Assembly (NCBI GenBank): GCA_026985515.1
Contig: JALSQH010000193.1
Coordinates: 1-30,202, forward strand
Source of the DNA: a bacterium
Lineage (GTDB): Bacteria > JALSQH01
DNA length: 30,202 nucleotides
Direction: 5' to 3'
Positions 10,157 to 18,893 of this stretch are shown one piece after another. The first letter of the stretch is position 1. The number at the start of each line of letters is the position of its first letter. Below the pieces are notes generated by a model, which saw only the letters and a list, made by a program, of their open reading frames with translations, was not told the origin of the DNA and did not search any database. The translations under genes and the position numbers were made by a program.

Positions 10157-10669
10157 GATGAACAATTGAAATTAAATCAGGAACTTGAAGATAGCTGGAA
10201 AATGCAATTTATTGGACAGTACCATCAGACAATGGATAGTAAAGGCAGGATAGTTCTTCCATCCACTTTCAAGGAAATCCTGATCCACTACTATGGTGGT
10301 GAAGTTGGGATCAATACATCTTTTGAGGACCCGGATGGAAAACTCCTCATCGTTTTTCCTCTTCCTGTTCTTGCCAGGAGATTAAACGTAATAAGAGAGT
10401 TAATGTCCAAAAATGAAAATATGCGCTACCTCTTTGAACATTACTCGGGCTCTATTCGTGGGACCATTGATTCACAGGGCAGAATAGTGGTGCCACAGCA
10501 ATTGAGGAGTGGAAGATTGAATAAAAATATTGTTGTTCACGGGAGGCTTGACACAATCGTACTCTGGGATATGGAATACTTTGAAAACAAATTCAGACCT
10601 GAATCGGAGGAACTGGAGAATATCAAAGAAACTTTGAGAAATTCCGGGAATCTCGATTTACTTTTCTGA
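10154..10669 (+). CDS. mraZ: Transcriptional regulator MraZ
   Basis: This 171-residue DNA-binding protein has two MraZ/AbrB-like half-domains, each with the signature DSxGR (residues 28-32 and 106-110). MraZ forms ring-like oligomers that bind direct repeats and control the mra/dcw operon; the repeats are present directly upstream. Most MraZ proteins begin at the equivalent of MQFIGQY, which here is residue 17 (ATG 10202). The upstream ATG at 10154 is preferred because GGAG (10142-10145) lies 8 bases before it, whereas ATG 10202 has no well-spaced site. This gives an unusual polar N-terminal extension of 16 residues. The C-terminus is also slightly longer than the common ~145-residue form. 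The next gene follows after 15 bases. Confidence 0.96.
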   Translation: MDEQLKLNQELEDSWKMQFIGQYHQTMDSKGRIVLPSTFKEILIHYYGGEVGINTSFEDPDGKLLIVFPLPVLARRLNVIRELMSKNENMRYLFEHYSGSIRGTIDSQGRIVVPQQLRSGRLNKNIVVHGRLDTIVLWDMEYFENKFRPESEELENIKETLRNSGNLDLLF

Positions 10670-10684
10670 ATATAAGGGCGGGCA

Positions 10685-11581
10685 ATGTTTGGTGCAGAAA
10701 AACCATTAGTTTTGCACAGGCCGGTAATGAAGAGGGAAGTTGTGGAATTCCTTCTTGTAGATCGAGATGGTGTATATCTGGATCTCACTTTTGGACGTGG
10801 TGGGCATGCAGAGGCGATCCTGGAACAACTTTCAGAAAAAGGTTCAATATATGTGGTGGACTGGAATAGAGAAGCATTTGAGCATGCACTTCGTATGGCA
10901 GAAGTGGATAGCAGGGTTCATCCATTTCTTGGAAATTACGGTGACCTGGATTTTATGGAGAAAAATTTTAAAGGAAAAGAATTTAATGGAATTATTGCTG
11001 ATCTTGGACTCTCAATGGATCTGATAAAAATCAGTGGCAGAGGATTTTCATTTATGAAAGATGAGCCTCTTGATATGAGATATGGTGATGGAGAGTTGAC
11101 CGCTGAATATGTTATCAACAGTTATTCAAAAAGGGATCTTGCAAGAATATTCAAAGAGTATGGAGAGGAAAAAAAGGCTGAAGTTGTGGCGGAGGAGATA
11201 GTTAGGGAAAGAAGAAAGAAAAGGATCGAAACCACCCTTCATCTTGTTTCAATAATTGAGAGGCATTTGAAAAAACGGGGGAGGATTCATCCGGCTACCA
11301 GAATCTTTCAGGCATTGAGGATAGAGGTAAATGATGAACTTGGTAATCTGAGGAGGATGCTCAGTTTTATTCCAGAGGTGGTGAAGAAAGGAAGCAGACT
11401 TGCTGTTATAACCTATCATTCTCTTGAGGATAGAATCGTGAAGGAAAAATTCAGGGAGTGGGAGATGAATGGGATGGGTAAAAGAGTTGTGAAGAAGGTG
11501 ATTGTGCCATCTGAGGAAGAGAAGAGAAACAATCCTGCTTCCAGAAGTGCAAAAATGAGAGTTTTTGAATTTGGGAGGTAA
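10685..11581 (+). CDS. rsmH: 16S rRNA (cytosine1402-N4)-methyltransferase RsmH
   Basis: This 298-residue SAM-dependent methyltransferase (formerly MraW) acts on C1402 in the decoding centre of 16S rRNA. The SAM-binding motif is DLTFGRGGH (about residues 33-41), followed by the acidic residue in VVDWN where most homologues have a DxD-type sequence. Further family motifs are DLGLS, RGFSF with PLDMRY, HPATRIFQALRIEVNDEL and YHSLEDRIVK. The position after mraZ is the standard one. It uses the product of metK, encoded upstream, and releases the SAH that AhcY removes. The start at ATG 10685 follows a GGGCGGG purine-rich stretch. The gene ends 3 bases before ftsL. Confidence 0.97.
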   Translation: MFGAEKPLVLHRPVMKREVVEFLLVDRDGVYLDLTFGRGGHAEAILEQLSEKGSIYVVDWNREAFEHALRMAEVDSRVHPFLGNYGDLDFMEKNFKGKEFNGIIADLGLSMDLIKISGRGFSFMKDEPLDMRYGDGELTAEYVINSYSKRDLARIFKEYGEEKKAEVVAEEIVRERRKKRIETTLHLVSIIERHLKKRGRIHPATRIFQALRIEVNDELGNLRRMLSFIPEVVKKGSRLAVITYHSLEDRIVKEKFREWEMNGMGKRVVKKVIVPSEEEKRNNPASRSAKMRVFEFGR

Positions 11582-11584
11582 AAA

Positions 11585-11920
11585 ATGAGGGAAGGGACAT
11601 TTGTCAGTGAGATAGTTGTAGAAGATTACAGCAGAGAGATAAAGGATTATACCGTTACGCTCATATTACTCGTAATTCTGTTTCTGGTCACCCTTACTTC
11701 TGTGGTTTTTAAAAGCAGTGTTAAAAATGCGAAGCTGATCCTGCCAAAGTATCAGGCACAGCTTGTATCTCTTGAAAATGAAAATGAATTTTTGAAGCAC
11801 AGATACAACCTGCTTGTTTCAATTCCCAATCTTAAGAAATGGGCAGTGGAACTTAATATGAGGCCTGTGGGGATAGATGAATATGTAGTCCTTGATGAAA
11901 ATGGCAGAGATGATGAGTAA
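11585..11920 (+). CDS. ftsL: Cell division protein FtsL
   Basis: A 111-residue bitopic membrane protein with a short cytoplasmic N-terminus, one transmembrane helix at about residues 23-42, and a periplasmic region of coiled-coil type (about 45-85, with LENENEFLKHRYNLL). It ends in the family-typical pattern LKKWAVELNMRP followed by YVVLDE. FtsL has very low sequence identity between phyla, so the call rests on size, topology, the coiled coil and position between rsmH and ftsI. It acts with FtsQ and FtsB to activate FtsW-FtsI. GGGAGG at 11573-11578 supports ATG 11585. The 3' end overlaps the start region of ftsI. Confidence 0.85.
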   Translation: MREGTFVSEIVVEDYSREIKDYTVTLILLVILFLVTLTSVVFKSSVKNAKLILPKYQAQLVSLENENEFLKHRYNLLVSIPNLKKWAVELNMRPVGIDEYVVLDENGRDDE

Positions 11921-13643
11921 GTATTTAAAAAAGTTGCTCTTTTACATTTATGCTGCATTGTTTCTCGCAATATGGGTCAGGCTTTACCTTGTTCAGGTGA
12001 GGTATCATGATCTCTATTCACACTACACAGAAAAGCAGTACAGGAGAGTAATAAAGGTTGAACCATATAGAGGTAAGATACTTACCAGGGATGGAACAGT
12101 TCTGGCTGAGAGTTTGCAGGTTTATTCATTGTACGCTGATCCAAAACAATACTGGAGCTTTTACAGGGACAATTCTCCTCAGGAACTGGCAAGGGTTGTT
12201 GGGGTGAAAAATATACATAAGATCCTGAGCAGAAGAGATGTAAGGTTTGTATGGATAAAAAGAAGATTGACGGACAGAGAAGTTCAAGAGGTAAAACAGC
12301 TGTCAAAAAAAGTTATCTCTGAGGGTAAAAAGAGAGGGACTCTGATTCCCTGGTTCAGGCTTCAGAAGGAGTTTATAAGGTTTTATCCTGAAGGTGAGCT
12401 GGCGGGACAGGTGGTGGGAATAACGGGATTTTCCACAGGAAACAGGTATGATGGCAGGGGTATCGCAGGCATAGAAGCCACATACAATGAATTTTTGAAG
12501 GGAAAAGAGGAAACTATAGTTGTCACAAGAGATGGAAGCAGATTGAGAAGAATAATGACTTCCAGGATCTTTCTTCCCGAAAGATTGAATGGTCTTGATG
12601 TTTACACCACAATTGATGCTTCACTGCAGGATGTGGTAGAAGAGTATCTTTCTGAGGGTGTGAAGAGAGCAGGTGGAAAGAGGGGCATGGCTGTTGTGAT
12701 GGACCCTCATACTGGAAGAATCCTGGCTATGGCCAGTTACCCCTTTTTTAATCCCAACAAAAGGGATAGGAGGAACTTGAAGTATATGAAAAATCTCGTA
12801 ATTTCCTATGGATTTGAGCCAGGGTCTGTAATGAAGCCGTTTATAGTTGCTGGAGCTCTTGATGACGGGAAATTGAGTTTGCATGAGAGATTTTATGCTG
12901 AAGAGGGAAGGTATCTTTTCGGGGGGATCGTGATCCATGATCACGAGAAGTATGGATGGTTAAGTGTACCCGAAATAATTAAGTATTCAAGCAACATAGG
13001 TATGACAAAAATTGGTGATAAATTAGGTCCCGAAGAGGTTTACAGGATACTCAGGAAATTTGGATTTGGAATGAAGACAGGTATAGATCTCTGGGGAGAA
13101 AATCCCGGATATCTGAGACACTGGAAAAACTGGTACCCTGCTGATCTTGCAAATATTTCTTTTGGTCAGGGTTTAAAGGTGACCCTTATTCAGCTTGTCA
13201 CAGCAATGTCAGTTATAGCAAATGGAGGCCTTCTTGTAAGACCATATGTGGTGGATAGGGTGGTTGATTCCAGTGGTAACATTGTCTATAAAAATGATCC
13301 TGAAATAAAAGGACGTGTTATAAGTGAAGAAACAGCAAGAATCATGAGAAGAGTTCTGCATCTTGTAACTGAAAAAGGAGGAACTGGTACTGAGGCGGCA
13401 CTTCCAGAGGTCTCTGTGGCAGGTAAAACTGGCACTGCACAGAAGTGGGTGGGTGAATACACCAGAGAAGTTTACACTGCCTCTTTTGTCGGTTTTCTTC
13501 CTTCAAATGATCCGGAGTGGGTTTTAGGAATAGTGGTTGATGAACCTGAGAAAGAAATTTATGGTGGAACCGCTGCAGCTCCAATTTTCAGAGAAATCGC
13601 AAGAGAACTGATTATTAGAAGCGGTAAATTAACCCTGAGATAA
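11913..13643 (+). CDS. ftsI: Peptidoglycan transpeptidase FtsI (PBP3-type, class B)
   Basis: This class B penicillin-binding protein crosslinks septal peptidoglycan. It has one N-terminal transmembrane helix (about residues 8-25), a dimerisation/pedestal domain beginning at EPYRGKILTRDG, and a transpeptidase domain with all three motifs. These are SVMK with the nucleophile S305 and K308, SSN at 359-361, and KTGT at 505-508. No PASTA domains follow, so it is the Gram-negative-like form. The start is uncertain: TTG 11892 and ATG 11895, 11901, 11910 and 11913 are all in frame and none has a strong ribosome binding site. ATG 11913, which overlaps ftsL by 8 bases, is taken because it leaves the usual short cytoplasmic tail. 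Translation is probably coupled to ftsL. Confidence 0.96.
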   Translation: MSKYLKKLLFYIYAALFLAIWVRLYLVQVRYHDLYSHYTEKQYRRVIKVEPYRGKILTRDGTVLAESLQVYSLYADPKQYWSFYRDNSPQELARVVGVKNIHKILSRRDVRFVWIKRRLTDREVQEVKQLSKKVISEGKKRGTLIPWFRLQKEFIRFYPEGELAGQVVGITGFSTGNRYDGRGIAGIEATYNEFLKGKEETIVVTRDGSRLRRIMTSRIFLPERLNGLDVYTTIDASLQDVVEEYLSEGVKRAGGKRGMAVVMDPHTGRILAMASYPFFNPNKRDRRNLKYMKNLVISYGFEPGSVMKPFIVAGALDDGKLSLHERFYAEEGRYLFGGIVIHDHEKYGWLSVPEIIKYSSNIGMTKIGDKLGPEEVYRILRKFGFGMKTGIDLWGENPGYLRHWKNWYPADLANISFGQGLKVTLIQLVTAMSVIANGGLLVRPYVVDRVVDSSGNIVYKNDPEIKGRVISEETARIMRRVLHLVTEKGGTGTEAALPEVSVAGKTGTAQKWVGEYTREVYTASFVGFLPSNDPEWVLGIVVDEPEKEIYGGTAAAPIFREIARELIIRSGKLTLR

Positions 13644-13645
13644 AA

Positions 13646-15145
13646 ATGAGTATCAAATCTGTAGGGGCAGAAAAAATAATTGAACTTGTTAAACCAGAAG
13701 GAAAGAAGGGAAATATACCTTCAGGAAAAGTTAATGTAAAACTGGTCACAACAGATTCACGCAGGGTGGTTACTGGTTCTGTTTTCATTGCAGTTAAAGG
13801 TGAAGAGAGGGATGGTCACGATTATATAAAAGATGCGGTGGATAGAGGAGCTTTTCTTATTGTGGGAGAAAGGGAGGATGTAGAAATTGAAGGTGCAGGC
13901 TATCTGATCGTAAAGGACTCACGAAAGGCAGCAGTGAGATTGTTAAAGTGGTTTTATGATGCACCGGATGAAAAGTTGAGGGTAATCGGTGTCACCGGGA
14001 CTAATGGAAAGACAACAACCACCTACTTGCTGGAGAGTATTTTAAGAGAGAAAGGTGAGTTACCGGGAGTTATCGGCACCGTGAACTGGCGGTATGGAAA
14101 CAGATCCATTGAAGCTTCCAATACCACTCCTTCCTTTGAAACTATCATTTCACTGATGGCTGAAATGGTAAAGGAGGGGGTGAAAAGTTTAGTTATGGAG
14201 GTCAGTTCACATTCCCTTGCTCAGAGGAGGATTGATGGCATAAATTTTGATGCTGGAGTTTTTACCAATTTATCCCGTGACCACCTGGATTATCATGGAG
14301 ATATGGAGAATTACTATTTAGCGAAAAGGAGATTTTTCTGTGAATTGCTTCCGGCTTCCGGGAAAAAGTCGTTTGGTGTAGTAAATATAGATGATCCATG
14401 GGGAAGGAGAATCGTGGATGAATGCAGTGATGTGAATCTTTTTACTTATGGCTTTGAGAAGGGTGATGCACATGTTGAGGAGGTCATTTTTTCCCCGGCT
14501 GGAATGGAGTTTACAGTAAGGATTTTTGATGATAAATGCAGTATGATTTCTGATCTCATTGGACGGTACAATCTCTACAATATTCTTGCTGCATCTCTTA
14601 CTGCACATCTTGCAGGTACTGCATGTGAGGAGATCAAAATGGGAGTTGAAAAAGTAAAAAGAGTTCCCGGAAGAGTTGAAAAGTTGTACTACAGCGGAAC
14701 TCCTGTTGTAATAATAGACTATGCCCATACCCCCGATGCTGTTAAAAATGTACTTTCTGCACTGAGGGATATCGCAGGTGGAAGAAGGATTATAACCGTT
14801 GTAGGAGCAGGAGGAGACAGGGATAAGGAAAAGAGAAAACCTATGGGTATGGAAGCAGGAAGATATTCCGATTTTGTTATTGTAACTTCTGATAATCCCA
14901 GAACGGAAGATCCTCTGAAAATCATAGAGATGGTTGCAGAAGGAGTAAAGGAGAGCGGAACCCCATTTAAAAAAATTGAAAACAGGGAAGAGGCCATCAG
15001 GGAAGCGATCATGATGGCATCAGAAAAGGATATAGTGGCAATACTTGGTAAAGGACACGAGGAATATCAGATAATTGGCTCAAAAAAAATTCCCTTCAGC
15101 GACAGGGAGGTGGCAGAAAAATTCCTTATGGAAAAGAGAAGATGA
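13646..15145 (+). CDS. murE: UDP-MurNAc-L-Ala-D-Glu:meso-diaminopimelate ligase MurE
   Basis: This 499-residue cytoplasmic Mur ligase adds the third amino acid of the stem peptide. The N-terminal substrate domain has TTDSRRV, the ATP-binding loop GTNGKTT is at 118-124, and the central domain has EVSSHSL and TNLSRDHLDYHG. The C-terminal domain contains DNPR at 416-419. In characterised MurE enzymes, DNPR contacts meso-diaminopimelate; lysine-adding enzymes usually differ at this motif. This predicts meso-DAP peptidoglycan. The gene starts 2 bases after ftsI with a poor ribosome binding site, which suggests coupling to ftsI translation. It overlaps murF as ATGA. Confidence 0.97.
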   Translation: MSIKSVGAEKIIELVKPEGKKGNIPSGKVNVKLVTTDSRRVVTGSVFIAVKGEERDGHDYIKDAVDRGAFLIVGEREDVEIEGAGYLIVKDSRKAAVRLLKWFYDAPDEKLRVIGVTGTNGKTTTTYLLESILREKGELPGVIGTVNWRYGNRSIEASNTTPSFETIISLMAEMVKEGVKSLVMEVSSHSLAQRRIDGINFDAGVFTNLSRDHLDYHGDMENYYLAKRRFFCELLPASGKKSFGVVNIDDPWGRRIVDECSDVNLFTYGFEKGDAHVEEVIFSPAGMEFTVRIFDDKCSMISDLIGRYNLYNILAASLTAHLAGTACEEIKMGVEKVKRVPGRVEKLYYSGTPVVIIDYAHTPDAVKNVLSALRDIAGGRRIITVVGAGGDRDKEKRKPMGMEAGRYSDFVIVTSDNPRTEDPLKIIEMVAEGVKESGTPFKKIENREEAIREAIMMASEKDIVAILGKGHEEYQIIGSKKIPFSDREVAEKFLMEKRR

Positions 15146-16503
15146 AGGTGGGGTTGAAACTTGAGGAAATTCTGGAAGCAACGGGTGGGAAGTTGATCAG
15201 GAGAGGTGAAGCAGAAAGCTGGTTAAGTTTCTGCAGAGATTCCAGGAAAGTAAAGAAAGGTGACTTTTTTATTCCGTTGAAAGGTGAAAGGTTTGATGGT
15301 CACGATTTTATTGAGGATGCGGTGATGAGAGGAGCCACAGGTTCCCTGTGGGGTAGAGAGGATTCTCCTAATTTGGGCATCACCCTTATAGGAGTGAAAG
15401 ATACACTGGAAGCTCTCGGCAAGATGGGTGACAGGATCAGGAGAAAATGGGGAGGAGAGATTGTTGGGATTACCGGGAGTGCAGGAAAAACAACCACCAA
15501 AGAAATAATCTGGGCAGGATTGAGTGCTTTTGGAAATGTTCATAAAACACCCGGGAACTACAACAATCTTGTAGGTGTTCCAATTTCTCTGCTGGCTCTT
15601 TCAAAGGAGGACAGATTTTCCTGTGTGGAAATGGGTATGAATTCTCCGGGAGAAATTGCGAAACTCGCAGAGATAGCTGCTCCTGACTGGAGTATTATTA
15701 CCTCAATTGGTCCCGCCCACATAGGTGCGTTTAAGGATCTCTCTGGCATTGAAAAGGAGAAAGGCTCCATTCTTGATTTCACAAAGAAGGGAGCGGTTTT
15801 CCCTGCGGGACATCCTCTGCTCACTTCAAAAGCGACGAAATCAGGCATAAGGTTCATAACCACAGGTCCTGCTGGAGAACTTGAGCTGGTTAGGTGGCAG
15901 AAAGAGAAATTAATAATTCGCTACATTGACACCAGACTTGAATTTGATATACAGTTTTCAACTCCTGTGGAAGCAGAAGATTTTACTCATGCTCTTGGAA
16001 TTGCCATACTGATGCAACTTGATCTTGACAGGTTTGTGGATGGTGTGAGAGAAAATTATACACCACCAGAGAGAAGATCCAGAATTTATAAGGGGAAATT
16101 TACAGTTATTGATGATTCCTACAATGCCAATCCTTTATCTACCAAAAAAGCACTGGAATTACTGGGAAGAATCAGTGGCAAAAGAAAGATATTCATCTTC
16201 GGTGATATGCTGGAACTTGGGGAACAGGAGGAAAAACTCCACAGAGAGATTGGGGAATATGTGGCAGAGAGTGGAATTGACACCTTCGTTGTTATAGGAA
16301 GGCGGGCTTACTGGAGTGGTGAAGAGGCTGAAAAGAGGGGGGTAAACACCTTTTTTGTTGAAAATTTCATGGAACTGGAACAATTGATGGATATTATTCT
16401 CGGCGAAAATGATGTTGTACTTGTTAAAGCGTCAAGGGCTATGAGACTTGAAAGGATAGTCGATTACTTACTGAAAAAGATAGAGGTGAAGAATGCTGTA
16501 TAA
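15142..16503 (+). CDS. murF: UDP-MurNAc-tripeptide:D-Ala-D-Ala ligase MurF
   Basis: This 453-residue Mur ligase completes the UDP-MurNAc-pentapeptide by adding D-Ala-D-Ala, which the Ddl encoded downstream supplies. It has an N-terminal domain with CRDSRKV and GERFDGHDF, and the ATP loop GSAGKTTTK at 112-120. GNYNNLVGVP follows, then EMGMNSPGEIA and DDSYNANP in the central and C-terminal domains, all typical of MurF rather than other Mur ligases. Its ATG overlaps the murE stop codon as ATGA, and its own end overlaps mraY by 11 bases. Confidence 0.97.
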   Translation: MKVGLKLEEILEATGGKLIRRGEAESWLSFCRDSRKVKKGDFFIPLKGERFDGHDFIEDAVMRGATGSLWGREDSPNLGITLIGVKDTLEALGKMGDRIRRKWGGEIVGITGSAGKTTTKEIIWAGLSAFGNVHKTPGNYNNLVGVPISLLALSKEDRFSCVEMGMNSPGEIAKLAEIAAPDWSIITSIGPAHIGAFKDLSGIEKEKGSILDFTKKGAVFPAGHPLLTSKATKSGIRFITTGPAGELELVRWQKEKLIIRYIDTRLEFDIQFSTPVEAEDFTHALGIAILMQLDLDRFVDGVRENYTPPERRSRIYKGKFTVIDDSYNANPLSTKKALELLGRISGKRKIFIFGDMLELGEQEEKLHREIGEYVAESGIDTFVVIGRRAYWSGEEAEKRGVNTFFVENFMELEQLMDIILGENDVVLVKASRAMRLERIVDYLLKKIEVKNAV

Positions 16504-17563
16504 GTTAGCACTCATATTGAAGGAGCATTTTTCTCCTTTAAATGTTTTCAGATACATTACATTCAGGACAATTGTGGCTGTTCTTTTTTCAATGGTGGTG
16601 GTTTTCGTTCTCTCTCCATGGTTCATAGAAAAATTGAGAGCATTGAATATAGGCGATAAAGCAAGAAAAGAGTATTTACCTGAACATGAGAAAAAAGAGG
16701 GAACACCCACAATGGGTGGGATTCTGCTGATCCTTTCAATTATCATCACCTCTCTGCTTCTGAATAATCTTGCTAATTCCTATGTCTGGTATGTCCTCTC
16801 AGTTACATTTTTATTTTCCGTTATAGGTCTTGTTGATGATCTCCTCAAGTTGAGAAAGAAAGAAGGTTTGAAGGGGAGTGTAAAATTTATTCTTGAATCA
16901 GTTATTGCCGTAGGTCTCGCAATTATCCTTGCAAGGGATCCATCCTTCAGCACAAAAATGGTTGTACCATTTTTCAAAAATGTTAATCCTGATCTCGGTG
17001 GTTTTTACATTTTGATTATCTGGTTTGTTATTGTTGGAACTGCCAATGCCGTTAATCTTACAGATGGTCTTGATGGACTTGCCATTGGGCCAGTACTGAT
17101 AACTGCTGCCACATATCTTGTTTTTTCATATGTTATGGGTCACGAAATAATAGCCCGCTACCTTGGATTTCCCTTCGTACCAAAAGCTGGCGAACTTGCA
17201 ATTATTTCTGGGGCTGTCATAGGTTCAGGGATTGCGTTCCTCTGGTATAACACATATCCTGCACAGGTATTTATGGGTGATGTTGGTTCTCTGGGGCTCG
17301 GTGGACTGATTGGAACGATGGCCATTCTGTCCAAGCAGGAAATATTGCTTGGAGTTGTTGGGGGAGTGTTTGTCATTGAGGCACTCAGCGTGATCATTCA
17401 GGTGACTTATTATAAGTTAACGGGTAGGAGAATCTTCCTTATGGCTCCAATTCATCATCATTTTGAAAAAAAAGGATGGGATGAGCCAAAGGTAACCGTT
17501 CGTTTCTGGATAATAAGTTTTATTCTGGCACTTGTTGCATTGAGTTCACTCAAGTTGAGGTGA
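16493..17563 (+). CDS. mraY: Phospho-MurNAc-pentapeptide transferase MraY
   Basis: This 356-residue polytopic enzyme moves phospho-MurNAc-pentapeptide from UMP to undecaprenyl phosphate to form lipid I. About ten transmembrane helices are seen. Key motifs are TPTMGG (71-76), the acidic pair DD at 115-116, NAVNLTDGLDGLA (185-197), GDVGSLGLG, and the histidine-rich loop APIHHHFEKKGW. All catalytic aspartates expected for the family are present. GAGGTG shortly upstream supports ATG 16493, which overlaps murF by 11 bases. It competes for undecaprenyl phosphate with the sugar-phosphate transferase encoded at 5622-7001. Confidence 0.98.
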   Translation: MLYKLALILKEHFSPLNVFRYITFRTIVAVLFSMVVVFVLSPWFIEKLRALNIGDKARKEYLPEHEKKEGTPTMGGILLILSIIITSLLLNNLANSYVWYVLSVTFLFSVIGLVDDLLKLRKKEGLKGSVKFILESVIAVGLAIILARDPSFSTKMVVPFFKNVNPDLGGFYILIIWFVIVGTANAVNLTDGLDGLAIGPVLITAATYLVFSYVMGHEIIARYLGFPFVPKAGELAIISGAVIGSGIAFLWYNTYPAQVFMGDVGSLGLGGLIGTMAILSKQEILLGVVGGVFVIEALSVIIQVTYYKLTGRRIFLMAPIHHHFEKKGWDEPKVTVRFWIISFILALVALSSLKLR

Positions 17564-17567
17564 GAAG

Positions 17568-18893
17568 ATGATAGAACTACTTGGTTCAAAAGTTGCCGTT
17601 CTCGGTACAGGGGTAACGGGTGAGGAAGTAACAAAGTTTTTACTCAACAGAGGTTCTTTTGTAACCGTTTATGATGAGAATGAAATCTCTGATGATAAAA
17701 AGGGTATTTTTGACTCCCTTGGGGTTGAGTACTATGAGAAGGTTAACTTTGATCAACTGACATTTACAGATTTCGATCTCGTTGTTAAAAGCCCCGGGAT
17801 ACCGTGGAAAACTGGTTTGAAAAGATCAGTGGATAGGGGAATTCCGGTGGTTGATGAGGTTGAGCTTGCCTCCTGGTTCATATCTTTTCCCATGATCGGG
17901 GTAACAGGCACAAATGGTAAAAGCACCGTTGTTGCTCTTGTAAGCGAAATTTTGAAGAGGGGTGGATATGAGGTTTTCACCGGTGGCAATTATGGAGAAC
18001 CTCTTGTCAAGGCTGTTGATATGCCTTTTGATGTTGCTGTGGTGGAGCTGAGCAGTTTTCAGATTGAGGGTTTGATAGATGCAGAATTTCTCCTTTCAAC
18101 CATTTTAAATGTTACACCTGATCACCTGGACAGATATACAGGTTTTGAAGAGTATCTCCAGACGAAGTTGAAACTGGTAACTCTTACTGAACCATTTGGT
18201 GAGGTATGGATAAACAGAGACGATGAACATCTTTCACTGGTAGACTGGAAAAGATATGACCAGAATGTGAATTTCTTTTCTGTTGATGTTCCATCGGAAG
18301 CATATATTGAGAAGGGAAAATTAATTTTCAGGGATGAAGAGGTTTTCCCATTCCCGAAAAAAAAGATACCTCCCGAAAATATCCTTGCCTCAGCAGCTCT
18401 TGCCCTGACATGGGGAGTTGAAAAGGAAGTTGTGGAGGATGCCATTGCCAGTTTCAGAGGCCTTCCCCATAGAATGGAGGAGTTTTTTGAAAGTGGGGGA
18501 ACTATTTTTGTTGATGATTCCAAATCAACCAATCCAGCCTCCCTTTTAAAGGCTCTTTCTGTGTATCCACCAGAGGATACTCTTCTCTTAATTGGGGGAA
18601 GAAGCAAAAAAGAGGGCTACGAGATTTTGAGAGAAAAGATTCAGAGATGTAAATATGTAGTTTTCTTTGGGGAGGATGGCGAATTTCTCTACCGTATGCT
18701 GGAACCTCCAGCTTATTCAATCTTCCCACGGCTGGCTGAAGCACTTGAAGACTTGGAAAAGATTGTTTCTGAAGTCAAACCCCGGTATGTGTTGCTGTCG
18801 CCGGGGTGTGCCAGTTTTGATGAATTCGAAAATTACAGAGAAAGAGGGAAGTTCTTTAAACAGAGGATAAGGGAAATATATGGGAGAGTGTAA
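17568..18893 (+). CDS. murD: UDP-MurNAc-L-Ala:D-glutamate ligase MurD
   Basis: This 441-residue cytoplasmic Mur ligase adds D-glutamate, the second stem residue. The N-terminal Rossmann domain begins VAVLGTGVTG and contains KSPGIP. The ATP loop GTNGKST is at 114-120. VELSSFQ, NVTPDHLDRY, GLPHRME, DDSKSTNP and the C-terminal LSPGCASFDEFENYRERG are the usual MurD landmarks, with no missing key residue. It starts 4 bases after mraY with AGGTGA in the upstream region. It overlaps ftsW by 14 bases. Confidence 0.97.
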   Translation: MIELLGSKVAVLGTGVTGEEVTKFLLNRGSFVTVYDENEISDDKKGIFDSLGVEYYEKVNFDQLTFTDFDLVVKSPGIPWKTGLKRSVDRGIPVVDEVELASWFISFPMIGVTGTNGKSTVVALVSEILKRGGYEVFTGGNYGEPLVKAVDMPFDVAVVELSSFQIEGLIDAEFLLSTILNVTPDHLDRYTGFEEYLQTKLKLVTLTEPFGEVWINRDDEHLSLVDWKRYDQNVNFFSVDVPSEAYIEKGKLIFRDEEVFPFPKKKIPPENILASAALALTWGVEKEVVEDAIASFRGLPHRMEEFFESGGTIFVDDSKSTNPASLLKALSVYPPEDTLLLIGGRSKKEGYEILREKIQRCKYVVFFGEDGEFLYRMLEPPAYSIFPRLAEALEDLEKIVSEVKPRYVLLSPGCASFDEFENYRERGKFFKQRIREIYGRV

